A stretch of DNA of 53,856 bases from an uncultured Verrucomicrobia subdivision 3 bacterium. Its GTDB lineage: Bacteria > Verrucomicrobiota > Verrucomicrobiia > Limisphaerales > UBA11358. Position numbers and translations under genes: made by a program. Of this stretch, positions 17,320 through 25,850 are shown in pieces. Positions within the stretch are counted from its first letter, which is position 1. Each line of letters begins with the position of its first letter. Location of the stretch: the NCBI GenBank assembly GCA_903878805.1, contig CAIRJF010000037.1, positions 1 through 53,856 of the forward strand. Reading direction: 5' to 3'. The notes under the pieces are model-generated. The model worked only from the letters and a program-made list of their open reading frames with translations, searched no databases and was not told the origin of the DNA.

Positions 17320-18579
17320 ATGGCAAACAACTATTCCGATCGCCGCGTCGTTGTCACCGGCCTGGGCGTCGTCACGCCGCTTGGCCACGACCTCAATTCC
17401 TTCTGGCAAAACCTGATCACCGGCCAGTGCGGAATTGATAAAATTACGGCCTTCGACGCGTCGGCGTATGCCACGCAAATCGCCGGCGAAGTGAAAAACT
17501 TCGACCCGACGGCCGCGTTTCCGTCGCCCAAGGAAATCCGCCGGACCGACCGCTACTCGCAATTCGGCATCTACGCCGCGTGGAGCGCGCTGAAAGATTC
17601 CGGCCTCGAACTCGAAAAAGAAAATCTCGACGAAATCGGCGTGTTCCTCGGCTCCGGCATCGGCGGACTCGCGACGACGAGCGAACAACATAAAATTTTG
17701 CTCGATCGCGGGCCGGGGCGCATGTCGCCGTTCACCATTCCGATGCTCATCGGCAACATGGCATCCGGCCTTGTCTCGATGTATTTCAATTTGCGCGGAC
17801 CGAATTTTTCCACCTGCTCCGCCTGCGCGACGGCCAATCACGCCATCGGCGAAGCCTGGCGCACCATCAAAGCGGGCGACGCGCAAGTCATGTTTGCCGG
17901 CGGCAGCGAAGCCGCAGTCATTCCCCTCGGCATCGGCGGCTTTTGCGCGATGCGCGCCATGAGCACGCGCAATGACGATCCGAAAACGGCTTCGCGTCCG
18001 TTCGACAAAGACCGCGACGGCTTCGTCATGGGCGAAGGCGCAGGCGTTCTCGTTTTGGAAGAATTGGAACACGCCAAAAAACGCGGCGCGCGAATTTATT
18101 GCGAAATCACCGGCTACGGCAACACCGCCGACGCGCATCATCTCACCGCGCCGTCACCCGGTGGCGAAGGCGCGGCGCGCAGCATGAAGATGGCGCTTCG
18201 CACGTCGGGCCTCAACCCGACCGACATCACTTACATCAATGCCCACGGCACATCCACGCCGCAGGGCGACATCGCCGAGACGCAGGCCATCAAATCGGTT
18301 TTCGGCGACTACGCGAAGAAACTTGTCGTGAGTTCCACCAAAGGTGCGACCGGCCACATGCTCGGCGCGGCTGGCGCAGTGGAAACTGCCGCGTGCGTTC
18401 TTGCCATCAAGAACAGCATCGTCCCGCCGACCATCAATCTACAAAATCCCGACCCCGAGTGCGATTTGGATTATGTCCCGAACACCGCGCGCGAAATGTC
18501 CGTGAACGCCATCGTCAACAACTCCTTCGGTTTCGGCGGACACAACTCGACCATCGCGGCGAAGAAGTTTAACGGCTAA
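17320..18579 (+). CDS. fabF: 3-oxoacyl-[acyl-carrier-protein] synthase II
   Basis: Condensing enzyme that elongates acyl-ACP with malonyl-ACP. The 419-residue thiolase-fold protein carries the catalytic Cys169 in CSACATANHAIGEAW, the two active-site histidines in NAHGTSTPQGD and GATGHMLGAAG, the VVVTGLGVVTPLG opening, FDKDRDGFVMGEGAG, and the closing NSFGFGGHN. All of this is canonical for FabF. It sits last in the fabG-acpP-fabF cluster, directly after an attenuator-like hairpin. Confidence 0.96.
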   Translation: MANNYSDRRVVVTGLGVVTPLGHDLNSFWQNLITGQCGIDKITAFDASAYATQIAGEVKNFDPTAAFPSPKEIRRTDRYSQFGIYAAWSALKDSGLELEKENLDEIGVFLGSGIGGLATTSEQHKILLDRGPGRMSPFTIPMLIGNMASGLVSMYFNLRGPNFSTCSACATANHAIGEAWRTIKAGDAQVMFAGGSEAAVIPLGIGGFCAMRAMSTRNDDPKTASRPFDKDRDGFVMGEGAGVLVLEELEHAKKRGARIYCEITGYGNTADAHHLTAPSPGGEGAARSMKMALRTSGLNPTDITYINAHGTSTPQGDIAETQAIKSVFGDYAKKLVVSSTKGATGHMLGAAGAVETAACVLAIKNSIVPPTINLQNPDPECDLDYVPNTAREMSVNAIVNNSFGFGGHNSTIAAKKFNG

Positions 18580-18596
18580 TCTTGCGTTGAAAATTT

Positions 18597-19085
18597 ATGG
18601 GAAGCACTGACGCCAGAAGATTGCCAGTTGTTTCTTTAGGTGCAGAACATCTCGTTATCGGTCATCTCATGCGCCGGAATATTCTAGCCTACAAAGCTCC
18701 ACCGAATACAGAAGGCTACGATTTAGTTTGTATTCATCCAGATCCGAGAAAACGATTAAAGCCGATTTATGCTCAGGTTAAAAGTCGTTACCAAACTGAC
18801 TGCGACAAAGCATTTCCGGTGAAAGACAAAACGTTTGGCGCTTTTGACTATTTGATTATTGCGTTCCTCAACATTGGTTTTTTTTATCACAAGAAGCCCG
18901 TGCGAGAAGGATTTTGTGACGCTATTTTCTATACTCTGAATCGCAATCAGATTGAAAAACTTCACAGAAAAACAAAGTCTGGTTGGGAAAAAGTTCATAT
19001 CCGAGGCGAGAATCTTGAAGATTTCAAGAATGAAAGAGGATTTGAATTGATAGCAAACGACTTGGGAATTGATTATCCAAGTTGA
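18597..19085 (+). CDS. putative PD-(D/E)XK-fold nuclease-like protein
   Basis: A 162-residue protein I cannot assign to a named family. The N-terminal half has the spacing of a PD-(D/E)XK core: Glu17 in a GAEHLV helix, Asp42 in EGYDLVCI, and Gln60-Val-Lys62 in YAQVKSR. This is the arrangement of Holliday-junction-resolvase-like and restriction-like nucleases. The rest is rich in Lys, Phe and Asn. Base use is visibly AT-richer than in the flanking fabF and nucleoside phosphorylase genes, which suggests acquisition. Its TGA shares one base with the ATG of the next gene, so it now sits in that operon. No modification methylase or toxin is nearby. Confidence 0.7.
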   Translation: MGSTDARRLPVVSLGAEHLVIGHLMRRNILAYKAPPNTEGYDLVCIHPDPRKRLKPIYAQVKSRYQTDCDKAFPVKDKTFGAFDYLIIAFLNIGFFYHKKPVREGFCDAIFYTLNRNQIEKLHRKTKSGWEKVHIRGENLEDFKNERGFELIANDLGIDYPS

Positions 19086-20395
19086 TGAACTTTCTCTCTC
19101 TAATCGAAGCGAAGCGCGAAGGAAAAATTCTCGCGCCGGAACAGATTCAAGGCTTGATTCGCGAATTCACCGCCGGAAAAATTCCCGATTACCAGATGGC
19201 CGCCATGCTCATGGCCATCTTTTTTCGTGGCCTGAACACCGCCGAGACCACCGCGCTCACCCTCGCCATGCGCGATTCCGGTCATGTGCTGAAATTTCCC
19301 AAGGACGAGCGGCCGGTCGTGGACAAACATTCCACCGGCGGCATCGGCGACAAGGTTTCGCTCCCGCTCGCGCCGCTGCTCGCGTGTCTCGGCTTCCGCG
19401 TGCCGATGATTTCCGGTCGCGGCCTCGGCATCACCGGCGGCACGCTCGACAAGCTGGATTCCATTCCCGGTTTTAAAACGCTTTTGCCCGCCGCGCAAAT
19501 CATCAAGCAGGTTCAAAAAGTTGGCTGCGTCATTTGCGGCCAGACGAAGCACATGGTTCCCGCCGACCAGAAAAAATACGCCCTGCGCGACGCTACCGGC
19601 ACCGTCCCGAGCATTCCACTCATCACGGCTTCGATTCTTTCAAAAAAATTGGCGGAAAGTCTGGACGCGCTCATTCTTGATGTGAAGTTTGGCGGCGCAG
19701 CGTTCATGCAGACCAAAGCCGAGGCGCGCAAGCTGGCGAAGGAGATGATTTCCCTTGGCCACGAATGCGGCATGAACACGCGGGCGATCCTTTCCGATAT
19801 GAACACGCCGCTCGGCCGCGCCGCCGGCAACTGGCTGGAAGTAAAAGAGAGTGTTGATTGCCTTGAAAATAAAGGCCCGAATGATTTACGCGAACTCGTC
19901 ATTGATTCCGCCGCGCATCTCCTCGTCCAGACGCGCAAAGCTAAATCGCTCGCCGCAGCGCGTGTGTGGGCGGAAGCGTGTTTGAACTCCGGCGCGCCGC
20001 GCGCGAAGTGGGACGAGATGATTGTCGCACAAGGCGCGGACTTGAAAGCGTTCAACAAGAAACTCGCGTTAGATTCTACTGCGAAAGCTGTCGGCGAATT
20101 GAAGGCGCAAAAGTCCAGCTACGTGTCCAAGTGCGACGCGCGCGTCATCGGCCAAGTCATTCGCGATCTCGGTGGCGGGCGACTGGCGAAAGATTCGCAA
20201 ATCAATTACGACGTAGGCGTGGATAAAATCGCCAAACCTGGCGAGTGTGTGGAAAAGTATGGAACGCTGTGCCGCGTTCACGCAACGAACGCAAATCAGG
20301 TGGAGGCAGCTGTTGCCCAACTGAAAACTGCGTTTGAAATTTCCGTGCAGCGACCGGCGAAAACTCCGCTCGTCGCCGAAATCATTTTGCGCTAG
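19085..20395 (+). CDS. pyrimidine-nucleoside (thymidine) phosphorylase
   Basis: Salvage enzyme that splits thymidine or uridine with phosphate into base and (deoxy)ribose-1-phosphate. The 436-residue product opens with the helical domain (FTAGKIPDYQMAAMLMAIF), then the phosphate-binding KHSTGGIGDKVSL, the pyrimidine-contact GRGLGITGGTLDKL, and ASILSKKLAESLDALILDVKFGGAAFM. The length fits DeoA/Pdp. ATG 19085 overlaps the previous stop by one base; TTG 19082 is an alternative. Sequence alone does not separate thymidine from broader pyrimidine specificity. Confidence 0.93.
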   Translation: MNFLSLIEAKREGKILAPEQIQGLIREFTAGKIPDYQMAAMLMAIFFRGLNTAETTALTLAMRDSGHVLKFPKDERPVVDKHSTGGIGDKVSLPLAPLLACLGFRVPMISGRGLGITGGTLDKLDSIPGFKTLLPAAQIIKQVQKVGCVICGQTKHMVPADQKKYALRDATGTVPSIPLITASILSKKLAESLDALILDVKFGGAAFMQTKAEARKLAKEMISLGHECGMNTRAILSDMNTPLGRAAGNWLEVKESVDCLENKGPNDLRELVIDSAAHLLVQTRKAKSLAAARVWAEACLNSGAPRAKWDEMIVAQGADLKAFNKKLALDSTAKAVGELKAQKSSYVSKCDARVIGQVIRDLGGGRLAKDSQINYDVGVDKIAKPGECVEKYGTLCRVHATNANQVEAAVAQLKTAFEISVQRPAKTPLVAEIILR

Positions 20396-20691
20396 GCGAT
20401 CTGTTCCCAGATTCTGATTTCGGGAAACGCCACGCAAAGTTCATCCACGCGCGGTAGCAGCGCAGCGATGTGCGGTGTTTTCAAATGCGTGTCGAGGTGC
20501 GCCTTGCTGGTCCAATTTTCGTGGAACAGAAATTTCGCCGGGTCTTCGGGCGACGTGTGCAGATCGTAATTGATACAGCCCGCCTCTTTCCGCGTCGGCG
20601 CGACCAGTCCGATTAAAGCATTTTTCAATTCGGTTTCCTTGCCGGGACGCGCCTGAAATGTGGCGACGACGGTGATAGTTTTTTCGCTCAT
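20392..20691 (-). CDS. antibiotic biosynthesis monooxygenase (ABM)-fold protein
   Basis: A 99-residue ferredoxin-like ABM-domain protein: an opening VVATFQARPGKETELKNAL, AGCINYDLHTSPEDP and FLFHENWTSKAHLDTHLKTPHI, the pattern of YgiN/LsrG-type small quinone or signal-molecule monooxygenases. Such domains act as dimers; the substrate cannot be inferred. It begins 4 bases after the pyrF stop on the same strand, so the two are co-transcribed. Its stop overlaps the convergent phosphorylase stop by 4 bases. Confidence 0.88.
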   Translation of the reverse strand: MSEKTITVVATFQARPGKETELKNALIGLVAPTRKEAGCINYDLHTSPEDPAKFLFHENWTSKAHLDTHLKTPHIAALLPRVDELCVAFPEIRIWEQIA

Positions 20692-20695
20692 AAAA

Positions 20696-21400
20696 TTAAT
20701 TCAATGATTCTAAAATTTTCTCCGCGGCGAGTCGTGGGTTTTCGGCGGCGTAAATCGGGCGGCCAATCACCAACCAGCTTGCGCCAGCTTGAATTGCTTC
20801 GCGCGGCGTGAGTGTGCGCTTCTGGTCATCGGCTTTTTCCGCGCCGGTGCGAATGCCGGGCGTGACGAGTTGGATTTCCGGTGGCAGAAATTGTCGCAGG
20901 TCCGCGATTTCTAGCGGCGAGCAAACGAGCCCGCGCAAACCGGATTTCACCGCCAGTGTCGCGAGCCGTTCGACTTGCTGACCGACGTTCGCCTGACAAC
21001 CGATTTCAGCGAGCGTGTTCGCGTCCGAACTCGTCAGCACGGTCACGCCGAGCACGAGCGGCGCGGCAAGGCCAAGTGATTTCGCTGTGTCTTGCGCCGA
21101 TTTTTCCGCCGCGCGCATCATCTCGCCGCCGCCGCTAGTGTGAATCGTTAGCATCTGCACGTCGAGTCGCGTGGCGGTGGCAACGGCCTTGGCGACGGTG
21201 TTCGGTATGTCGTGAAATTTCAAATCGAGAAACACGCTCGCGCCGGTCGCACGCACGCGGCGCACGATGTCCGGTCCGGCGGAAACAAAAAGTTCCTTGC
21301 CGATCTTGAACGCGCCGACGGCGGGCGCGACGAGTTCCGCGAGTTTCAACGCCTGTTCCGCCGACGGCACGTCGAGCGCGACGATGATGGGATTACGCAT
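20696..21400 (-). CDS. pyrF: orotidine 5'-phosphate decarboxylase
   Basis: Last step of UMP synthesis, decarboxylating OMP. The 234-residue TIM barrel shows IVALDVPS at the N-terminus, the catalytic Lys/Asp network DLKFHDIPNTV, VQMLTIHTSGG, LGVTVLTS, LVTPGIRTG and the closing WLVIGRPIY with the phosphate-binding Gly-Arg. This is the group I (bacterial) form. ATG 21400 starts exactly at the barrel; the frame continues to 21502 without conservation. A promoter-like pair ends 6 bases before this ATG. Confidence 0.95.
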   Translation of the reverse strand: MRNPIIVALDVPSAEQALKLAELVAPAVGAFKIGKELFVSAGPDIVRRVRATGASVFLDLKFHDIPNTVAKAVATATRLDVQMLTIHTSGGGEMMRAAEKSAQDTAKSLGLAAPLVLGVTVLTSSDANTLAEIGCQANVGQQVERLATLAVKSGLRGLVCSPLEIADLRQFLPPEIQLVTPGIRTGAEKADDQKRTLTPREAIQAGASWLVIGRPIYAAENPRLAAEKILESLN

Positions 21401-21406
21401 GGCGAC

Positions 21407-21433
21407 AGGATAGCAATCGCGACTCTGGGACAA
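21407..21433 (-). promoter_or_regulatory. candidate promoter of pyrF
   Basis: On the minus strand TTGTCC (21433-21428), a 15-base spacer, TATCCT (21412-21407), then 6 bases to the pyrF ATG. Confidence 0.42.
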
Positions 21434-21489
21434 AATCCAAAATTGCCATTCATCTCGACGAAAACTGGCGGTTGTGGGGCAATGTCTTT

Positions 21490-22362
21490 GTGAATCATTC
21501 AAAAAGCAGTTTGCTGGCGGTGGCGTGGCTTTTTGTCCTTGTGAGTTTTCAGCCAGTCAAAGGCGTCACGATACGCGATGACCAGCCAGATAGTGATTAC
21601 CTGGCATTGGGCGCTTTATCCGACTTTTCCGCAGTCGGCACATTTGTTGGCGGCTTAACAGGCTCAGGCACACTCATTGCGCCGGACTGGGTATTGACCG
21701 CCGCTCATTTAATCCTTGGCGCCAGCTCGGGAACTTTCACTATCAACGGTTCTTCCTATACCTCGACAAAAATCATTACCGATCCAGCTTGGAATGGTAA
21801 TGTATACGCTGGAAATGATTTTGCTCTGGTGCATTTAAGTTCGCCTATTGCCGCCATTCCTCCCGCGATGCTTTACACGGGAACTTCCGAATTCGGACAA
21901 GTTGGCACATTTGTTGGTAACGGTTTTACGGGAACAGGATTGACCGGATATAACACCGCGCTCGGCAATCAAAAACGTGCATTTCAAAACATGATTGATG
22001 GCGATTTCGGACTGCCACTGTTGGTGTATGCCGCCGATTTTGACAATCCCCACGACACCAATGCCAGCGGTTTTGGAAGCGTATTCCCTCTGACCTTGGA
22101 GGGTTGTGTGACGCCAGGTGACAGTGGCGGGGCCGTCTTTATCCAACAAGGTTCGCAATATTATATGGAAGGCGTTATCTCTACCGTTGGCTACTTGGAT
22201 GGCAGTCCCAACGGCAGTTACAGCGACGCCAGCGGCTTTGGGCGCATTTCCGCCGCACTGCCCTGGATCAACAGCACGGTGAGCACTCCAGAGCCGTCTA
22301 GCTACGCGCTATTTATCACATCAGGCATCGCTCTACTTTGTTTTAATCGTCGGAAGAATTGA
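21490..22362 (+). CDS. trypsin-like serine protease with PEP-CTERM sorting signal
   Basis: An exported protease of about 290 residues. After a signal peptide (LLAVAWLFVLVSFQPVKG) comes a chymotrypsin-fold domain with the full triad: His in VLTAAHLI, Asp in GNDFALVHL and Ser in TPGDSGGAVF. The C-terminus is Thr-Pro-Glu-Pro-Ser-Ser followed by a membrane helix and Arg-Arg-Lys, a PEP-CTERM signal processed by an exosortase in exopolysaccharide-producing bacteria. No exosortase gene is in the window. GTG 21490 is the preferred start; TTG 21472 would add six residues. It is divergent from pyrF. Confidence 0.87.
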   Translation: MNHSKSSLLAVAWLFVLVSFQPVKGVTIRDDQPDSDYLALGALSDFSAVGTFVGGLTGSGTLIAPDWVLTAAHLILGASSGTFTINGSSYTSTKIITDPAWNGNVYAGNDFALVHLSSPIAAIPPAMLYTGTSEFGQVGTFVGNGFTGTGLTGYNTALGNQKRAFQNMIDGDFGLPLLVYAADFDNPHDTNASGFGSVFPLTLEGCVTPGDSGGAVFIQQGSQYYMEGVISTVGYLDGSPNGSYSDASGFGRISAALPWINSTVSTPEPSSYALFITSGIALLCFNRRKN

Positions 22363-22417
22363 CCTTTGGTTAACAGTATCACCAGAAAATCAGGCTTGGT
22401 TCCTTGGGCGCGGATTT

Positions 22418-22446
22418 TTGACTTCGCACCCCAATTACTTTAGCCT
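22418..22446 (+). promoter_or_regulatory. candidate promoter of hisD
   Basis: TTGACT at 22418-22423, a 17-base spacer, TAGCCT at 22441-22446, then 6 bases to the hisD ATG at 22453. This predicts a transcript starting at or next to the start codon. Confidence 0.48.
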
Positions 22447-22452
22447 GCACGC

Positions 22453-23745
22453 ATGAAGATTGTCCGCTACACCGACAAGGATTTTACTGCCAAGCTGCGC
22501 GCTGTCGCCGCTGACTCGAGTTTGTTCGACGCGGAAATTGAAGCGCGCACCAAAGCGATTTTGCACGACGTATTTGTGCGCGGCGACGACGCGGTGCTGG
22601 ACTTCACCGAAAAATTCGATGGCGCAAAACTTGCGGCCGAACAACTGGCGGTGACGCAGGTGGAAATTTTCAACGCCTCGCTCACGGCTGACGAATCGCT
22701 GCGCGCGGCGGTGGCGGAAGCGGAAAATAACATCGCGCTGTTTGCCAAGAAATCTAAGCGCAAGGATTGGTCGGGCAAAAACTCTCACGGCGCGAGCGTG
22801 GGCGAAAAGTTTGATCCGTTCACGCGCGTCGGCGTTTACATTCCCGGCGGCACCGCGCCGCTCGTTTCCACCGCGCTGATGACCATCACGCTGGCGAAAG
22901 TTGCGGGCTGCAAGGAAATCGTCGTGACGACGCCGTGCGGCAAGGATGGTTCTATCAATCCCGCGATTCTCTTTGCGGCACGCGCGGCGGGCGCGACGGA
23001 GATTTATCGTATCGGCGGTGCGCAGGCGATTGCGGCGCTGGCTTACGGCACGAAGACGATTCGCCGCGTGCAGAAAATTTTTGGTCCAGGTAACGCATAC
23101 GTCAGCATGGCCAAACGCTTGCTCGTCGGCCGCGTGGCGATTGATTTGCTTGCCGGGCCGAGCGATTTGCTCGTCATCGCCGACGACACGGCGAATCCCA
23201 AGTTCGCCGCCGCCGACATGCTCGCGCAGGCGGAACATGGTTCCGGCCACGAACGCGTCTGGCTCGTGACGACCTCCGCGAAAATTCTTCGCGCGGTAGA
23301 AAAAGAAATTTCCCAGCAGTTGCCCAAATTGCCGCGCCGCGAATTCATCAAGCGCGTCCTCGACCGCAACACTTGGTTGATTCAGGCGGCGAACGTCGCT
23401 GACGCCGTGGCGTTGGCGAATCAACTCGCGCCGGAGCATTGCGAAGTCATCACGCGCGACGCGCGGCACGTCAGCGGAGGCATCGTGACGGCGGGCGCGA
23501 TTTTCCTCGGGAATTGGTCGCCGACGGTGCTGGGCGATTACATCGCCGGACCGAGCCACGTTCTGCCGACCGACGGCGCGGGCGCTTCGTTTGCTGGCCT
23601 GACGGTGGATCAATTCCAGCGGCGCACAAGCGTGGTGGAATACAATTGCGCATCGCTGAAAAAGGCGCTGAAGTCGGTGAAAAAATTCGCGGAACTCGAA
23701 GGTCTGGACGCACACGGCAAAAGCGCAGAAGTGCGGCTGAAATAA
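22453..23745 (+). CDS. hisD: histidinol dehydrogenase
   Basis: Zinc enzyme that carries out the last two oxidations of histidine synthesis. The 430-residue product shows VYIPGGTAPLVSTALM, GGAQAIAALAYGT, the NAD-site GPGNAYV, DLLAGPSDLLVIAD, the zinc ligands within QAEHGSGH, LAPEHCEV and GDYIAGPSHVLPT near the C-terminus. All domains are in the usual order and length. No other his genes are adjacent, so the pathway is dispersed in this genome. Confidence 0.97.
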   Translation: MKIVRYTDKDFTAKLRAVAADSSLFDAEIEARTKAILHDVFVRGDDAVLDFTEKFDGAKLAAEQLAVTQVEIFNASLTADESLRAAVAEAENNIALFAKKSKRKDWSGKNSHGASVGEKFDPFTRVGVYIPGGTAPLVSTALMTITLAKVAGCKEIVVTTPCGKDGSINPAILFAARAAGATEIYRIGGAQAIAALAYGTKTIRRVQKIFGPGNAYVSMAKRLLVGRVAIDLLAGPSDLLVIADDTANPKFAAADMLAQAEHGSGHERVWLVTTSAKILRAVEKEISQQLPKLPRREFIKRVLDRNTWLIQAANVADAVALANQLAPEHCEVITRDARHVSGGIVTAGAIFLGNWSPTVLGDYIAGPSHVLPTDGAGASFAGLTVDQFQRRTSVVEYNCASLKKALKSVKKFAELEGLDAHGKSAEVRLK

Positions 23746-23747
23746 TT

Positions 23748-24887
23748 TCAGCGCCCCAACACTTCGCGATATATTTGCAAGTGCGCCTGCGCGATGACCT
23801 GCGGATGAAACCGCGCCCGCGCCTGTTGCTTCGCGGTGGTTGCGATGCGACTCGCGAATTCGTGGTCGTCTAAGAAACGCGCTGCCGCTGCGCGAAATGT
23901 TTCCGGTTTTTGCGGGTCGCAAAGCAATCCGTTGACCTCGTGCTGAATCAAGTCAGGCACGCCGCCGATGTTGGAGGCAAAGACCGGCACGCCCGCCGCC
24001 ATCGCCTCCAGCACTACCATCGGGCAGTTGTCCTCGCGCGTGGGCAGCGCGAGAAACGTGGCTGACTTCAACCGCAGCTTTAATTCCTCGCGGTTCACAA
24101 AGCCGATATGTTCGCACCACGCGCGTTCACGGATGAGTTGCAAAAATTCTCGCCCATAAGCGTCTTCCGCGACTTGTCCGAGAAAGACGAGGCGGAAATT
24201 TTTTCCCTGTGCCAGCGGGTCGAGCGCGCGGATCAAATCATTTTGATTTTTGTAGCCGCAGATGGTTCCCACGCATAATCCGATGGGCGGTGCGGAAAGA
24301 TCCGGCGCGGCTTGCACGTCAAAAAAACTGGCGTCCACCGCATTCGGCAGAATCCACGTTTTGCGCGCCAGACTCGCCACCGCGCGTTGCGTGTAAGTGG
24401 TGATGCACACCACGCCATCCGTCCGCGGGAGGACAAAACCTTCCAGCCGTGCCGCCAGCCAGTTGTAGGAAAAGGGCACGTCGCCATTGATGCGCGCGAC
24501 CGACCGCATATTGCCGTGCAACGTCAGCACGTTGGTAAAACCTGAGTAAATGGCGCTGATGCTGCAATCCGCCTCGGTGCCTTGGCCGTGGACGATGTCT
24601 GGCTGAATTTCTTGGATTTTTTTGCGCGCGGCGCGCACGCAACCTTGGAACAAGGTTTTCATCCACCCGATTTTAGGGACCACGAGGCTGTGGAAAAAAA
24701 TGTTGGGCGCGATTTTTTCCGGCGATGTCACTGGCCGACGGATGCAGGAAACAACATGCACTTCGATTGCGGGAATCAGCGCCAGACCTTGCAGCAACGC
24801 GGCAGGCGCGGTGCCGAAGTGCGGCTGCGGATTCGCGTAATCCTTGTGCGGCTCGCGGTTATCTGTGGTCAAAACGACGATACGCAT
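23748..24887 (-). CDS. glycosyltransferase family 4
   Basis: A GT-B-fold retaining glycosyltransferase of 379 residues, likely cytoplasmic and building a surface polysaccharide or LPS. The N-terminal Rossmann half holds IVHGQGTEAD and a LHGN motif; the C-terminal half holds the sugar-nucleotide site LPTREDNCPMVVLEAMAAGVPVFASNIGGVPDLI, the E-x7-E signature of GT4. The donor and acceptor cannot be named. It is the last of three tightly packed minus-strand genes (gap of 6 bases to the one upstream). Confidence 0.9.
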   Translation of the reverse strand: MRIVVLTTDNREPHKDYANPQPHFGTAPAALLQGLALIPAIEVHVVSCIRRPVTSPEKIAPNIFFHSLVVPKIGWMKTLFQGCVRAARKKIQEIQPDIVHGQGTEADCSISAIYSGFTNVLTLHGNMRSVARINGDVPFSYNWLAARLEGFVLPRTDGVVCITTYTQRAVASLARKTWILPNAVDASFFDVQAAPDLSAPPIGLCVGTICGYKNQNDLIRALDPLAQGKNFRLVFLGQVAEDAYGREFLQLIRERAWCEHIGFVNREELKLRLKSATFLALPTREDNCPMVVLEAMAAGVPVFASNIGGVPDLIQHEVNGLLCDPQKPETFRAAAARFLDDHEFASRIATTAKQQARARFHPQVIAQAHLQIYREVLGR

Positions 24888-24893
24888 GGAAAA

Positions 24894-25850
24894 TTATTTT
24901 GGCTGCGGACGCGACCGCAAATCGGCGAGCGCGGCAATTATTTTTTGCCCTACCGTTTCTGGCAACGGCGGCTGAATTTCATTGGAAACAATGTAGGTCG
25001 GCACGTGAAAAATATTCCAGCGCTCACAGTTGTCGAGCCGCCACTGGCCGGGCGCCCAAATGAGGATTGGCGTGCCGGCCAATTGCGCAAGGTGCATCGG
25101 CCCGCTCAATTCACCCGCGAGTAGCCGCGTGCTCCGGATGGCCGCCACGCTCGCGGCCAGATCTTCCGTGCGCCGGTCTTCCACACCCGCCGGACAATAC
25201 GAGTAGCGCGGATGGCCGATGCAAAAAAAACTTACGCCCTGCGCGCGGCAAAATTCCACCACTTGATCGCAATGTTCCGGCGTATAATTCCGCGACTGAT
25301 CCGGCCCGTCTTTTTTCACCTGCCGGAAATGAAACGCCACGTCGCGCATTTCGCTGGCGGCGGGCAGCGTGCCAAGCAGTTCATACTTAGCCGGCAATAG
25401 CAAACGCTGATGATAGCTTGTGCAGATATTCAGCGCGGTCATCAGGTCATAATTTTTTAAACCAAGTTCCGCCGCTTTTTTGTGTGCCATGGACGCGAGG
25501 TGCGCGGGGCTGAAGCGCCCGTGTTTGTAGCCGGCGGTTTCCAACGCGACGTCGTGATAGTGCACCGTGCAGCCAGGGTAAAGAAAATCGCGACCGGGAT
25601 AAGTGATGACGTGGACTTGCTCATAGCGCGGAACTTGCGCGCGCACCCAAGCCTGCCAGTCCATCAGTTCGTGGCCGAATTCGCCGACATACGGCCCGGC
25701 CACCAGAATGCGACGCGGAAAAAACCGGAGCTTCAAATCCGCCAACGCACCGACGATCTTGTCGCGCAGCGTAAATTGATACGCCGCCGCACGGCCAGCT
25801 TCCTGCATGGCCACGCCGGAAAAATTATTCTGGGCCTCAATTCTTGCCAT
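24894..25850 (-). CDS. putative GT-B-fold glycosyltransferase-like protein
   Basis: A 318-residue protein of uncertain family. The first third contains ILVAGPYVGEFGHELMDWQAWVR; the last third contains LLAGELSGPMHLAQLAGTPILIW, which closely resembles the sugar-nucleotide-binding stretch (SGPMHLA-GTP) of family 9 heptosyltransferases. A glycosyltransferase or related polysaccharide-modifying role fits both this motif and the neighbours. It overlaps the upstream methyltransferase gene by 14 bases; an internal ATG at 25808 would avoid the overlap and is a plausible alternative start. Confidence 0.72.
   Translation of the reverse strand: MARIEAQNNFSGVAMQEAGRAAAYQFTLRDKIVGALADLKLRFFPRRILVAGPYVGEFGHELMDWQAWVRAQVPRYEQVHVITYPGRDFLYPGCTVHYHDVALETAGYKHGRFSPAHLASMAHKKAAELGLKNYDLMTALNICTSYHQRLLLPAKYELLGTLPAASEMRDVAFHFRQVKKDGPDQSRNYTPEHCDQVVEFCRAQGVSFFCIGHPRYSYCPAGVEDRRTEDLAASVAAIRSTRLLAGELSGPMHLAQLAGTPILIWAPGQWRLDNCERWNIFHVPTYIVSNEIQPPLPETVGQKIIAALADLRSRPQPK

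Noticed and set aside
22435-23922. Nearly 500-codon frame antisense to hisD
   Set aside because: It has the Arg/His-rich composition typical of antisense shadows and no domain; hisD fits its family over its full length.
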